The notes beneath the pieces are model-generated. The model worked only from the letters and a program-made list of their open reading frames with translations. It searched no databases and was not told the origin of the DNA. From NCBI GenBank assembly GCA_016783105.1, contig JADHXF010000002.1, forward strand, positions 1 to 64,000: DNA of 64,000 bases, given 5' to 3'. This document shows, one piece after another, positions 36,688-45,428 of this stretch. Position numbers and translations under genes: made by a program. Source of the stretch: Dehalococcoidales bacterium. Its GTDB lineage: Bacteria > Chloroflexota > Dehalococcoidia > Dehalococcoidales > RBG-16-60-22. Positions within the stretch are counted from its first letter, which is position 1. Each line of letters starts with the position of its first letter.

Positions 36688-38105
36688 TGCTGTGCTACCC
36701 TTTCCTTTACTGGCCGCGGCGCTTCTGTCTCCGGTGGAAACATCTTCCCCGGGTTGCAGATATCATCGGGGTCAAAGACGTGTTTCACCTTGCGCATGGC
36801 GGCGATATCCGCCGGGTCGAACATGGAACGCATGGCGTCTATTTTCTCCAGGCCTATACCGTGTTCACCCGATATGGTGCCACCCATGGCGATGCAGGCA
36901 TCAAGGATATCACTCGCCGCCTTTTTCGCCACCTGATGTTCCTCCGGATTACTGACATCAAACAGAATCAGCGGATGGAGGTTGCCGTCACCGGCGTGAG
37001 CCACGTTAACGATGAGCACCTTGTATTTTTCAGCAATCTCGCCTACTTTGTGGAGCGCTGCCGGCAGCTTATCCCGTGGGACGGTACCGTCGCATACTAT
37101 GTATGGGGGGCAGATTCTGGCTACTGACCCGAAAGCCCCCCGACGTCCCTTCCAGAGGGCGTCACGTTCGGCATTGGTCTGGGCGATGCGCAGTTCACGG
37201 GCTTTAGCTTTTCGGCAAATCTCTGATATCTCATGCACCTGCTTCTCCAGAGTATCAGCCAGTCCGGCGACTTCAATCAGGAGAATACCGGCGGCATCGG
37301 TGGGGTAGCCGGCGTTCACACTCTGCTCGATTACCTGGCACATTTTCTGGTCCAGCAGCTCGATGGCTCCAGGTACGATGCCGGCGCCGATGATGTCGGA
37401 GACGGCCTGGCTGCTATCTTCAAGGTGGTCGAAGATGGCCAGCATGGTTCGTGACGCTTCCGGTTTGGGGATGATATGCAGGGTCAGCTTCGTCGCCATG
37501 CCCAGCATTCCCTCTGAACCAATGAACAGGCCCCTCAAATCATAGCCCGGGAAATCTTCAACATAATCGCCGATATTAACCACCTCGCCATTGGCCAGGA
37601 CAATTTCCATGCCGCAGACATATTTGGAGGTTACTCCGTAACGGAGGCACATCGGTCCACCCGCGTTCTCGCCGATGTTGCCACCCATTGTGGAGCTTTT
37701 CTGACTGGCCGGGTCTGGTGGGTAAAAATAGCCCAGAGGTGCCAGGGCATTCTGCAAGTCAAGATTGACCACCCCGGGCTCAACCACCGCCCTGCGGTTG
37801 GCGGTGTTGATTTCCAGAATCCGATTCATGCGGCTGATTTCAATAATGATGCCGCCTTTAACTGGTATGGTGCCACCAGATAGATTGGTGCCGGCACCAC
37901 GAGGCACCGCCGGTATCTTTTCCCGGTGCGCTAGCTTCATTATTGCGGAGACTTCAGCAGAGCTGTGAGGGAAGACGATGACATCAGGCATTTCCTGCCT
38001 CATGGTGGCATCATAGGAGTAGGCGATTAAGTCTTTGAGGTCGAACAGGATATTTGCTTTGCCGACAATTTTGGTCAGGTCTTTGATAAAGTTCCGTGCT
38101 ATCAA
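36684..38105 (-). CDS. glcD: FAD-linked 2-hydroxyacid oxidase, GlcD-like
   Basis: A 473-residue flavoprotein with the FAD_binding_4 domain (VIVFPHSSAEVSAIMKLAHREKIPAVPRGAGTNLSGG, residues 38-75) and the FAD-oxidase C-terminal domain ending FDPDDICNPGKMFP. AHAGDGNLHPLILFD includes the catalytic His. It should oxidise glycolate, D-lactate or a related 2-hydroxy acid. The following two genes supply partner subunits. Glycolate is favoured by the glycerate kinase neighbour, D-lactate by larA. Confidence 0.92.
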   Translation of the reverse strand: MIARNFIKDLTKIVGKANILFDLKDLIAYSYDATMRQEMPDVIVFPHSSAEVSAIMKLAHREKIPAVPRGAGTNLSGGTIPVKGGIIIEISRMNRILEINTANRRAVVEPGVVNLDLQNALAPLGYFYPPDPASQKSSTMGGNIGENAGGPMCLRYGVTSKYVCGMEIVLANGEVVNIGDYVEDFPGYDLRGLFIGSEGMLGMATKLTLHIIPKPEASRTMLAIFDHLEDSSQAVSDIIGAGIVPGAIELLDQKMCQVIEQSVNAGYPTDAAGILLIEVAGLADTLEKQVHEISEICRKAKARELRIAQTNAERDALWKGRRGAFGSVARICPPYIVCDGTVPRDKLPAALHKVGEIAEKYKVLIVNVAHAGDGNLHPLILFDVSNPEEHQVAKKAASDILDACIAMGGTISGEHGIGLEKIDAMRSMFDPADIAAMRKVKHVFDPDDICNPGKMFPPETEAPRPVKERVAQQ

Positions 38106-38192
38106 GTTCCGCTCCTTTTCCTTCCCGTACGCGCCACTAAATGAGACAGGCGGTAATGCTGCGGTTGGGCGGCGTCATTCCAGGTAAATTAG

Positions 38193-39089
38193 CTACAGTC
38201 TGGCCCACGCTTCCATAAGGGTGCGTTTGGCATTGGCTACCACCACATCCGGGTTCTGCCCGGATAGCGGTTTGACCTCGAAGGCAACCACGTTCTGTTT
38301 TCCCGCGCCGATGTAACCGATTTCCATCAGGGCTTTTAAGAACAGCCTTACCTCTTCCACATCATTTTCCCCGGCAGCCAGCCCGAACGGAGGGTGTTTG
38401 TCTCCATAAGCGGGGTGGCTCTTATCTTTCAATATGCAGCTGCCGATATGTACGTGTGCCAGATAATTCTTGGCCGTCTTGACGGCATAGTCAGGCTTTT
38501 CCTTGAGCAATGGCAGGTGGCTCAGGTCAATCATCAGACCGAAGTTCGGGTAGTTCCGTTTCACCTCTCTGGCTACCTCCACCGCCTCTGGGGTGGGGCC
38601 GATGAGGCATTTTTTGTCGTACTCGCGGTCAAAAATCTCCATGGCGATGCCGAGGTCGCCCTTGCTCTGCGCGTAGCTGCAGATCTGGGAAAGCGAATCG
38701 ATTAGCAGTTCCTTCGCCTGGTCGTACTTACTTTTGGCCGGTGCCGGCCCGCTGAGGACGGCGAGCTGCCTGGCACCGAGCATATATGCCTCATCCACGC
38801 CACCTTTAATCATGGAGATGGCGGCTTCGCGCTGCTGTGGTACCAGGCTGTTAAGGTCAAGCTTGTTGTTTACCAGCAGTGCCTGGCCAACGTAGCCAAT
38901 GACAAGGTGGCTGGCCCCGAGTATCTGCATGACCTCATCCCTGATATCCTCCGGAACTGTGGCAATCTCAATGGCACCGAAAAACTCGTCCTCGGCGATC
39001 TTTCTGATGGACTCAACCGTATCCGTCTCCGGATAGGCCATCAGCTGCACGATGCCGACCTTCATATATGAGTGCAGGTTATCGTTCAT
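38193..39089 (-). CDS. TIM-barrel sugar-phosphate isomerase/epimerase family protein
   Basis: A 298-residue xylose-isomerase-like TIM-barrel protein. Metal-binding positions appear in IAMEIFD (Glu), LMIDLSHLPL (Asp/His), HVHIGSC (His) and the C-terminal VAFEVKPLSG (Glu). Such proteins include hydroxypyruvate isomerase, tagatose epimerase and IolE-like enzymes. In this glycolate/glycerate context a hydroxypyruvate-isomerase-like role is attractive but unproven. GGAG lies upstream of the ATG. Confidence 0.82.
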   Translation of the reverse strand: MNDNLHSYMKVGIVQLMAYPETDTVESIRKIAEDEFFGAIEIATVPEDIRDEVMQILGASHLVIGYVGQALLVNNKLDLNSLVPQQREAAISMIKGGVDEAYMLGARQLAVLSGPAPAKSKYDQAKELLIDSLSQICSYAQSKGDLGIAMEIFDREYDKKCLIGPTPEAVEVAREVKRNYPNFGLMIDLSHLPLLKEKPDYAVKTAKNYLAHVHIGSCILKDKSHPAYGDKHPPFGLAAGENDVEEVRLFLKALMEIGYIGAGKQNVVAFEVKPLSGQNPDVVVANAKRTLMEAWARL

Positions 39090-39351
39090 AACAGTTACTC
39101 CTTTCGGAAGTTATTATTGTGGCAGAATTAACCGCAGGTTCATTAAGGGAAGAGAAAAAAGTGTTACCAGATAAATGAAAGGGACCTTTTTCCAGATGCC
39201 CGGGATGATTTTAATGCCTTCGTTTCCTGATATACACGCCAGGGTTTGGGTCATTGGCAACCTGCTCATACCTTACTTCTGGTGAGTTGTTCTGAAGGGG
39301 GACTCCAATCTCAAATATAGCACAGCACCCAGAATGCGTCAAGGAAAATGC

Positions 39352-40617
39352 TCACTCTTTCAGCAGGGGGAGGATGAGGGGACCTTCCGGAATCACGATG
39401 ATTTCAGCGTTATCTCCCAGTACGGCGAGGGCTTTTTCCAGGCCTTCCTCAACTGTGCCGACCGGTGTCATCATCATGTCACGAACGGTGCGGTCATCCA
39501 GGCTTGAGACGAGGTAAATATCGTGCTTTAGCTGGGTACGGGCCAGAATCTGGTTTTCCCACTGGACCCCGACGGGCTCTTCCTGCTTTATCTTCCGTAT
39601 CACCTCTTTGGGAGAAGCAACCGAACGGTGCAGTTCCAGAAAGGCTTGCGGCCCGATGCCGGCGCTGCATAATGAAGCCACGATGATTATGCCGCCATCG
39701 CGGGTAATCTGGGCAGCGGTGTCAATGCCTTTACAGGTCTGGTACAGGTCCAGGTCAAGCGGTGCCCCGCTGTTGGTGGTTATGGTGATGTCCGCCCGCT
39801 GAGGCACTTTAACACCGGCGATTTTCTTTTCTATACGGCAGCCTTCCTCATGTGCTTTAAACGGGTGGCCGGCGACGACATGCGTTATCTTCCTGTCTTT
39901 ATTGAGCAGTACATTGACAATAAAGTTGAGCCTGGCCATCCGCGCCTGCTCAACGAGGTCTTCGTGCAGCGGATTTCCTTTGAGAATACCGGCGCGTGTC
40001 TTGGGGTGCTCTATCATCTGGTAGCCGTGGTTGTGATAGGCGGAGCGGGCGCTGAACACTCCCGGAGCGATGCTCTTCCGCCCCCCGGAAAAGCCGGCGA
40101 AGAAGTGCGGCTCAATAAAGCCGGTGCTGATGCGGAAATCGGCATCGATGACACGGCGGTTTATGTCCACAGGGGTACCCCTTGAGGTGGTGCCAATATA
40201 TACGGTGTCATTCACATCGTGGTTGACGACATTGTAGTTGGCCACGATATCTGCGCCCAGTTTTTTTGACAGTTCCGCTTTGTTCAATGGTGGGTGCAGG
40301 CCGAGGGCAATCATGATGGTGATGTTCTGGCGCGGAACCACGCTTTCCAGCTCGGCGAGTAGAGGAGGCAGGATACGGTCATCGGGGCAGGGCCTGGTAT
40401 TATCGGTGACCAGGACCACCACCTTGTCGCCCGGTTTAACCAGGTTGCGCAGTGACGGTGAGTCTATCGGCGAGCGCAGGCTCTGTGTAATAGCTTCTCT
40501 TTCATTGGCTAGGCCCCTGGCATCCTGTCTGGTGAGTACGCAGACAATGTTCTTGGTCGGTATCCTCGCCGTTATCGAGCATTCCCCGCAGGGTAATTCA
40601 ATCTCGGTTAGTTCCAT
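39352..40617 (-). CDS. larA: LarA-family lactate racemase-like enzyme
   Basis: A 421-residue nickel-pincer-nucleotide-dependent racemase homologue. Active-site residues are in place: His108 (ALGLHPP), His171 and Lys181 in IEPHFFAGFSGGRKSIAPG, where Lys covalently holds the cofactor in Lactobacillus LarA. LarA homologues interconvert stereoisomers of lactate and other 2-hydroxy acids. The cofactor-making LarB, LarC and LarE are not in the window. AGGAGCAACG precedes the start, and a nested palindrome lies 40-67 nt upstream. Confidence 0.9.
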   Translation of the reverse strand: MELTEIELPCGECSITARIPTKNIVCVLTRQDARGLANEREAITQSLRSPIDSPSLRNLVKPGDKVVVLVTDNTRPCPDDRILPPLLAELESVVPRQNITIMIALGLHPPLNKAELSKKLGADIVANYNVVNHDVNDTVYIGTTSRGTPVDINRRVIDADFRISTGFIEPHFFAGFSGGRKSIAPGVFSARSAYHNHGYQMIEHPKTRAGILKGNPLHEDLVEQARMARLNFIVNVLLNKDRKITHVVAGHPFKAHEEGCRIEKKIAGVKVPQRADITITTNSGAPLDLDLYQTCKGIDTAAQITRDGGIIIVASLCSAGIGPQAFLELHRSVASPKEVIRKIKQEEPVGVQWENQILARTQLKHDIYLVSSLDDRTVRDMMMTPVGTVEEGLEKALAVLGDNAEIIVIPEGPLILPLLKE

Positions 40618-40634
40618 TCCCGACGTTGCTCCTT

Positions 40635-40712
40635 CTGTTATAGGTGCCTAAATGCAGTACTACCCATTATATAATGGGTAGTACCTGTACTGCACTGTTT
40701 ACCTGTTATAGG
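40635..40712. promoter_or_regulatory. Nested palindrome and direct repeats upstream of larA
   Basis: A perfect 28-bp palindrome (40657-40684) has arms GTACTACCCATTAT and its complement. It is wrapped by TGCAGTAC (40653-40660) and GTACTGCA (40687-40694). Outside these, CTGTTATAGG occurs as a direct repeat at 40635-40644 and 40703-40712. The core contains TATAAT in both orientations. No T run follows the stem, so an operator or a small inserted element is favoured over a terminator. Confidence 0.75.
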
Positions 40713-40721
40713 AGCAGGCTG

Positions 40722-41345
40722 CTATTTCTTGGCCATGGCTGTCAGCAGCTTGGCGGCACGCGCCGGGTTGAAAATGCCGCAGGCACACTGGGGTGCCAGC
40801 ACTTTGGCCGCTTCGTCGGCCGTTTTCCGTCCCGCTTTTACCTCGTCCACCATTGACTTCACTAGGTTAGAAGCCACCATGGCGTGACCGCACATGGTAG
40901 TAACTTCTTGGACTTCCTTGGCCGGTAACTTCTTAGTGTTACCCCAGATACCTCCCGAGAAATCAACCGAGTGTGGTTTGAGGCCAGCTGCTTCACAGAT
41001 ACAGTCTACCGAGTCGAACGGACCACTGACCACCACTGACATTCCCAGGTCAGCGTCTTTAAGCTCCTTTAAGACTTTAGTTGCCGTATCGCTATCAATA
41101 AAAACGCCATGCACAATGCTGGTGCTGGTAACCTTGGATAATATGTCGTCCATATTAGAATTAAACATGTTGCCGCTCTGCATGTCACCAGCGTTGACCG
41201 GATTATGACGTATCATGATCCTCAGAAACTCGCGCATTTTTTCGTCGGCCCCGTCCTCATTAAACCCCTTGGCTGCCATACACAGGAAAATGTAGTCTTT
41301 ATCTAAGCTCTCTTTACTTCCCTGACGGTGCAAAGTATGTGTCAT
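40722..41345 (-). CDS. Unrecognised 207-aa protein linked to AOR1
   Basis: A soluble 207-residue protein that I do not recognise. Cysteines occur in CICEAAG, TMCGHAMVASNLV and a C-terminal APQCACGIFNPARAAKLL. The CGHAMVASN segment and CxC motif could bind metal or a cofactor. It starts directly after the ferredoxin-like gene stop (1-nt spacing) and is therefore part of the AOR1 operon. No signal peptide or membrane segment is visible. Confidence 0.75.
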   Translation of the reverse strand: MTHTLHRQGSKESLDKDYIFLCMAAKGFNEDGADEKMREFLRIMIRHNPVNAGDMQSGNMFNSNMDDILSKVTSTSIVHGVFIDSDTATKVLKELKDADLGMSVVVSGPFDSVDCICEAAGLKPHSVDFSGGIWGNTKKLPAKEVQEVTTMCGHAMVASNLVKSMVDEVKAGRKTADEAAKVLAPQCACGIFNPARAAKLLTAMAKK

Positions 41346-42068
41346 TTATGATTCCTCCTTGAATAAAGGGCGACCTAGGCCAACGTTGACTTTACCGTTG
41401 ATGTATAGAGGCACTTTGAGTTCCTCCAGAGGCTTTTCACAGAGCGCTGAACCATCTGCCTCAAGTTTGGTAGAGATGGTCAGGGTAAAAACCGTTTCAA
41501 TCTGTTCGGCAACTTCCCTGATTGCTTTAATCACCGCTGGTATATTATCAACCGCAGTAATGCTCTCAATCATGGCCGAACACGCTTTTTCATTGAGAAT
41601 CTCATCGTTTAGCTTGCCGGTGCTCTTGTCAACCATAAGATGAGTGACTGGGTTATCGTGAGCAAACTCAACCCCCGTTTTGGCCATCGCCTGGGCTACC
41701 TTCTCAACATCGTAGAATCTAACCCCGACGCCGGGGCGACCCATCTCCGCAGTTACACCAACAAAACCTCTCTTGAAACGGCCGGTAACATCGGTGGTTT
41801 TCGCCTCTTCCGTGCCTCTGCCAGGAATCCTGGTCTCCTTGTGTACTATAAGCGGATTGGAGAAAGCAGCCCTCACCGAACGGGGCCACTCATGAATTCC
41901 CTCAACAAAGGCGTCAACCGGGCATACCTCCGCTCTTAAACAGACCCCACATTCAACACACTCGTCTTCATCGATGACTGCCATGTCATCCTTCATGCTG
42001 ATGGCTTCCATCGGGCAGTAGGGCAGACAGACTTCACAGGCGATGCACAATTCAGGGTCAATTTTCAT
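41346..42068 (-). CDS. Ferredoxin-domain protein with novel C-terminus, AOR1 partner
   Basis: A 240-residue protein whose first 55 residues hold two [4Fe-4S] motifs: Cys8/11/14/18 (CIACEVCLPYCP) and Cys37/40/43/49, where the last gap is five residues rather than three. The remaining 185 residues, including KRGFVGVTAEMGRPGVGVRFYDVEKVAQAM, I do not recognise; they might be a regulatory or substrate domain. It lies 27 nt after the AOR1 gene and probably carries its electrons. Confidence 0.82.
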   Translation of the reverse strand: MKIDPELCIACEVCLPYCPMEAISMKDDMAVIDEDECVECGVCLRAEVCPVDAFVEGIHEWPRSVRAAFSNPLIVHKETRIPGRGTEEAKTTDVTGRFKRGFVGVTAEMGRPGVGVRFYDVEKVAQAMAKTGVEFAHDNPVTHLMVDKSTGKLNDEILNEKACSAMIESITAVDNIPAVIKAIREVAEQIETVFTLTISTKLEADGSALCEKPLEELKVPLYINGKVNVGLGRPLFKEES

Positions 42069-42095
42069 TCTGCACTTTACTCCTTTAATTTTTTT

Positions 42096-43937
42096 CTATT
42101 TTTTGGCCAAGTCTTCAATGCCCAGTTCTTTCAAAGTCTCGGGCAGTGGCATACCGGTTTTTCTATCCCAGCCCATCAACTGGTAGTACTGGTCGAGCAT
42201 CTTTTCCCAGTGCGGGGCGATGGGCTTATCTTTATTCGGGCCATCCACAGACTGCGAGCCGTACCTCGGTGACGTCGTCTCCTTATCCGGTGTCAGCCCG
42301 CACTTGAGGTTATAGATACGCGTCACGTTGACCACGCGGCGGCCAATCTTCATCACCTCTTCCAAGCTGATGTTCCAGCCCGTAGCGGCGTTGATGGCCT
42401 CGGTCTGCGTTTCGGTGTCGTTGAAGCCGGTAAACCAGCACTGGACAAGGCAGTCACTGACCGTCATCGAGCCGGTGGAATTAGCCTCCGCCTGGACTAC
42501 ATGGTCGGGGTTGAAGACGTCCATGGGGTTGGGCATTTTCCACAGGTCTTTGTTCACCACCAGCATCTGGGTCTGAAGTGTGCCGGTATCAGAGACAACG
42601 GTGTCCAGCATTTCCACCCAGCGTCCACGGTGGTCATGGCCTCTCGGTGAGTTGCCTTTACCGGTGAAGATAGCCCAGTTCACCGCCTCTCCGCCCAGCT
42701 TCTCGGCAGCGCGCTTGACGCCTTCGGCAAGAGTGTCACCGTAGCCGCGGCGATTGGCTATGTTTTCGAGCAAGGTGCGAGTTGCTTCAGCGTTACCCCA
42801 GGTCATTTCCAGGCCATCGAGGGTCTCTTTTTTCAGCGCGCCTTTTTCATAGCACTCCATTACCCAGCCAACAAGCCATCCAGCCTCGTTGCAGTCCATG
42901 CCGAGACGGTCGCATACATTGCTGAGCATGACGGCGGCGCCGGGGTCTTTCTGCCCAATCTGTGGTCCCCAGGCCGCCCACTGCTCATACTCAGGCTCCT
43001 TGCCGAAGAATCCCTTGTACGGTCCCTCGGTAACGGTCATCAGTTCATAATGGTGGGATGCGCAGCCGAAGCAGGGGTAGTTCTGGCTCTGAAAAAGTGG
43101 GCGCACACGCTGTCCGTCGAAGAGGTCTTTTTCCGGGAAGACGTTGGTCTGATAATTCTTGACCGGCAGCCAGCCGGCGGGTTCTGCGCTCGGTACCACG
43201 CGGCTGGTACCCCAGTTGAAAACGCCACCGCCGCCGAAGGCTTTGGCACCTTCGGTTGTCTTCCTGGCCAGCTCACCTAGCTTCGCTGAGTCGGCAAACT
43301 GAAGCTTGTTGGTGACGCGTGCGGCGGCAAATGCCTTCAGCTTTTTCGAGCCCATCACGGCACCGAGGCCGTTGTGGGCAGCAGCATGGCCGCGGTCGCC
43401 AAAGATGCCGGAAAACCGCACCATGTTCTCGCCCGCCGGGCCGATGCTGAAGACGCTCATCCCCCGTTCTTTATAGCCCAGTTCTTCTTTTATGGCATCT
43501 TCCGTTTCCCAGGTCCCCTTGCCAACCAGTTGACTGGCATCCCTGAGTTCGACACCACCTTCATGCAGGTAGAGGTATTTCCAGGTGGGAGAGGCACCCT
43601 GAACGACAATGGCATCGTAGCCGCACCACTTGAGGTAGGCCCCGAAGTTCCCGTTCGCCTGACTGGAGGTAGCGCCATTGGTCATGGCACCTTTAGTGGT
43701 TATGGAGATGGTACCGCATCCAGGAATTCGGCTGCCGCCGAGAATGCCTGAGCCAAGGAAGAAAATGTTTTTCGAGTCAGACCAGTCAATTTTGGGGTCG
43801 ACTTCTTCCATCAGGTACTTGGCGCCAAGCCCCGTACCACCGAGATACTTGCGGAGCGTGGCTTCGTCCAAGGCCTCGTCATGCAGTTTACCCTGGGTGA
43901 GATCGACTCTAAGCACTTTACCTGTGGAACCATACAT
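42096..43937 (-). CDS. Aldehyde:ferredoxin oxidoreductase family protein (AOR1)
   Basis: A 613-residue tungsten/molybdenum bis-pterin oxidoreductase. The N-terminal beta-barrel domain starts MYGSTGKVLRVDLTQGKL; DRGHAAAHNGLGAVMGSKKLKA is the family's typical central motif. The [4Fe-4S] motif reads CFGCASHH (Cys289, Cys292 and His296 in the third position), whereas AOR enzymes normally have Cys there. A further candidate ligand is in CLVQCWF. The ATG at 43937 is chosen because AAAGGAGGAG precedes it; an upstream frame overlaps the MoaD gene. It would oxidise an aldehyde to an acid with ferredoxin reduction. Confidence 0.9.
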   Translation of the reverse strand: MYGSTGKVLRVDLTQGKLHDEALDEATLRKYLGGTGLGAKYLMEEVDPKIDWSDSKNIFFLGSGILGGSRIPGCGTISITTKGAMTNGATSSQANGNFGAYLKWCGYDAIVVQGASPTWKYLYLHEGGVELRDASQLVGKGTWETEDAIKEELGYKERGMSVFSIGPAGENMVRFSGIFGDRGHAAAHNGLGAVMGSKKLKAFAAARVTNKLQFADSAKLGELARKTTEGAKAFGGGGVFNWGTSRVVPSAEPAGWLPVKNYQTNVFPEKDLFDGQRVRPLFQSQNYPCFGCASHHYELMTVTEGPYKGFFGKEPEYEQWAAWGPQIGQKDPGAAVMLSNVCDRLGMDCNEAGWLVGWVMECYEKGALKKETLDGLEMTWGNAEATRTLLENIANRRGYGDTLAEGVKRAAEKLGGEAVNWAIFTGKGNSPRGHDHRGRWVEMLDTVVSDTGTLQTQMLVVNKDLWKMPNPMDVFNPDHVVQAEANSTGSMTVSDCLVQCWFTGFNDTETQTEAINAATGWNISLEEVMKIGRRVVNVTRIYNLKCGLTPDKETTSPRYGSQSVDGPNKDKPIAPHWEKMLDQYYQLMGWDRKTGMPLPETLKELGIEDLAKK

Positions 43938-43953
43938 GCTTATACTCCTCCTT

Positions 43954-44286
43954 TTACCCCCCATAAAACCCGGGGGTCAGTTTTATATTATCCCCTTCTT
44001 TAAGCTCGGTATTGAGGTCTTGCAGCGAGGATAGAAACGTGCCGTTAAAAACCACGGCACAGTAGTTGAGAAGGTCATTTTTAGAATCGATGAAAGCTTT
44101 CTGGTTGAACCTGGGATACTTCCTGGCCAGCTGTTGCAGTAAATTCATCATGGATGAACCCTCGGAGACTTCCTGCTCGAAAGCCAGCTTGTCCCACCCT
44201 TCGTGGTCGAAATCCTCCTTCAACCACGACATAACCTCGATGCTGACCTTTACGGTTGCTCCTGTTTTAGCCTTAACCTCAGTCAC
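43954..44286 (-). CDS. MoaD/ThiS-like sulfur carrier for AOR1
   Basis: A 110-residue ubiquitin-fold protein ending in GFYGG, the double-glycine tail that is adenylated and thiocarboxylated in MoaD. It lies 16 nt upstream of AOR1, with a GTG start at 44286. The family is usually 80-90 residues, so it has an N-terminal extension. It probably donates sulfur for the pterin cofactor used by AOR1. Confidence 0.85.
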   Translation of the reverse strand: MTEVKAKTGATVKVSIEVMSWLKEDFDHEGWDKLAFEQEVSEGSSMMNLLQQLARKYPRFNQKAFIDSKNDLLNYCAVVFNGTFLSSLQDLNTELKEGDNIKLTPGFYGG

Positions 44287-44342
44287 GCTCGATTCCGTAC
44301 CTGCCCCAGTTATATTCTATGCGGAACGTTTGTGTGTTACGA

Positions 44343-45104
44343 CTAGCCCCGTGCCAGCTGCAGATATTCGCGACCCGATTTCACAATCATCGCCACGACA
44401 TTGTAAACGATGAACTTGAAGCCCTGTTCCTTGCGCAGTTTCAGCGTATCCGCGTCATAGGCCACGGTGCCGGTTGCCTTGCCGGCGGCGTGTATCTCTT
44501 TAACCAGGCGGTCAATCAGTTCCTGTACTTCAGGGTGCTTCATCTGACCGGGATACCCCATCGCTTGAGACAGGTCGTTCGGCCCGATGAAAACGACATC
44601 GATGTTGGGCACGGTCAGTATTTCTTTGAGGTTTTCCACCGCTTCCATGGTTTCTATCTGGACAATAACCAGTGTTTCGCGATTCGCTTCCTGAACATAT
44701 TCGCCCAGTGGACCGGACAACCCCCAGTTGTTGGCCCTGACGCCGGCCAGCCCTCTCCTGCCTTCCGGTCGGTACTTGACCGAGCGCACCACGTTTTCCA
44801 CGTCGGCCTTGGTATTGAGCAGTGGCAACTGCACGCCCAGCGCACCCATATCAAGAAAGCGGAGGATATTCTGTTGGATATTCATGGCAATGCGAACCAG
44901 CGGCGTGATGTTAACCGCATCGGCTGCCCGTATCATCTGCTCACAGGATTCCAGGCCCATCGGGCCGTGCTCGGCATCAATGAGGGCAAAATCAAATCCA
45001 AGATGGCCGATGATTTCGACAATGGAGGGGTTTGAGACATTGACGAATACGCCGTAGGTGGTTTCGCCGGCGAGTATTTTCTCCTTGGTCAGATTCTTTT
45101 TCAT
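44343..45104 (-). CDS. HpcH/HpaI-family aldolase
   Basis: A 253-residue metal-dependent class II aldolase. Signatures are FALIDAEHGPMGLESCEQMIRAA, GVQLPLLNTKADVENVV and VIVQIETMEAVENL. Members cleave 4-hydroxy-2-oxo acids or 2-keto-3-deoxy sugar acids to pyruvate and an aldehyde; GarL yields tartronate semialdehyde. GGAGGAG before the ATG at 45104 fixes the start. It is the first gene of the long minus-strand block that continues into AOR1, suggesting the aldehyde product is oxidised there. Confidence 0.88.
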   Translation of the reverse strand: MKKNLTKEKILAGETTYGVFVNVSNPSIVEIIGHLGFDFALIDAEHGPMGLESCEQMIRAADAVNITPLVRIAMNIQQNILRFLDMGALGVQLPLLNTKADVENVVRSVKYRPEGRRGLAGVRANNWGLSGPLGEYVQEANRETLVIVQIETMEAVENLKEILTVPNIDVVFIGPNDLSQAMGYPGQMKHPEVQELIDRLVKEIHAAGKATGTVAYDADTLKLRKEQGFKFIVYNVVAMIVKSGREYLQLARG

Positions 45105-45232
45105 GCTTCTCCTCCAAGCTTCTTTCACAATGTCAAACTGCTGGTATGTTAGCACAGGCGGATTTTATTTGTCAAAAAATGGCGCCGCTATATTTTAAAG
45201 AACCATGCTTAATAATAGAAGGGTAATCGTGC

Positions 45233-45238
45233 TATAAT
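45233..45238 (+). promoter_or_regulatory. Promoter -10 box before the Trm112-like gene
   Basis: A perfect TATAAT ends only 7 nt before the ATG at 45246, with a weak TTAATA -35 17 nt upstream. Transcription would start at or next to the ATG, predicting a leaderless or near-leaderless mRNA. Confidence 0.45.
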
Positions 45239-45245
45239 CGTAGGT

Positions 45246-45428
45246 ATGAAAAAAGAGCTTATGGACATTCTGGTCTGTCCGGTATGCAAGGGTGAGCTGC
45301 AATTGACTGTGGCTGAAGAGAACCAAGAGGAGATTGTCAGCGGCAAACTGCACTGTAGCAAGTGCCGGGTGGACTACCCGATTGTTGATACTATCCCCAA
45401 CCTGCTGCCGCCCGACCAGCGCGATTAG
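45246..45428 (+). CDS. Trm112-family zinc-ribbon protein
   Basis: A 60-residue protein beginning LMDILVCPVCKGELQL, with zinc Cys pairs CPVC and CSKC and the ending DYPIVDTIPNLLPPDQ. Trm112-like proteins activate or stabilise methyltransferases; in bacteria this short form often sits alone. Its stop overlaps the convergent queD stop by 4 nt. Confidence 0.88.
   Translation: MKKELMDILVCPVCKGELQLTVAEENQEEIVSGKLHCSKCRVDYPIVDTIPNLLPPDQRD

Noticed and set aside
40653..40694. Palindrome before larA as a Rho-independent terminator
   Set aside because: No T run on either strand after the stem.
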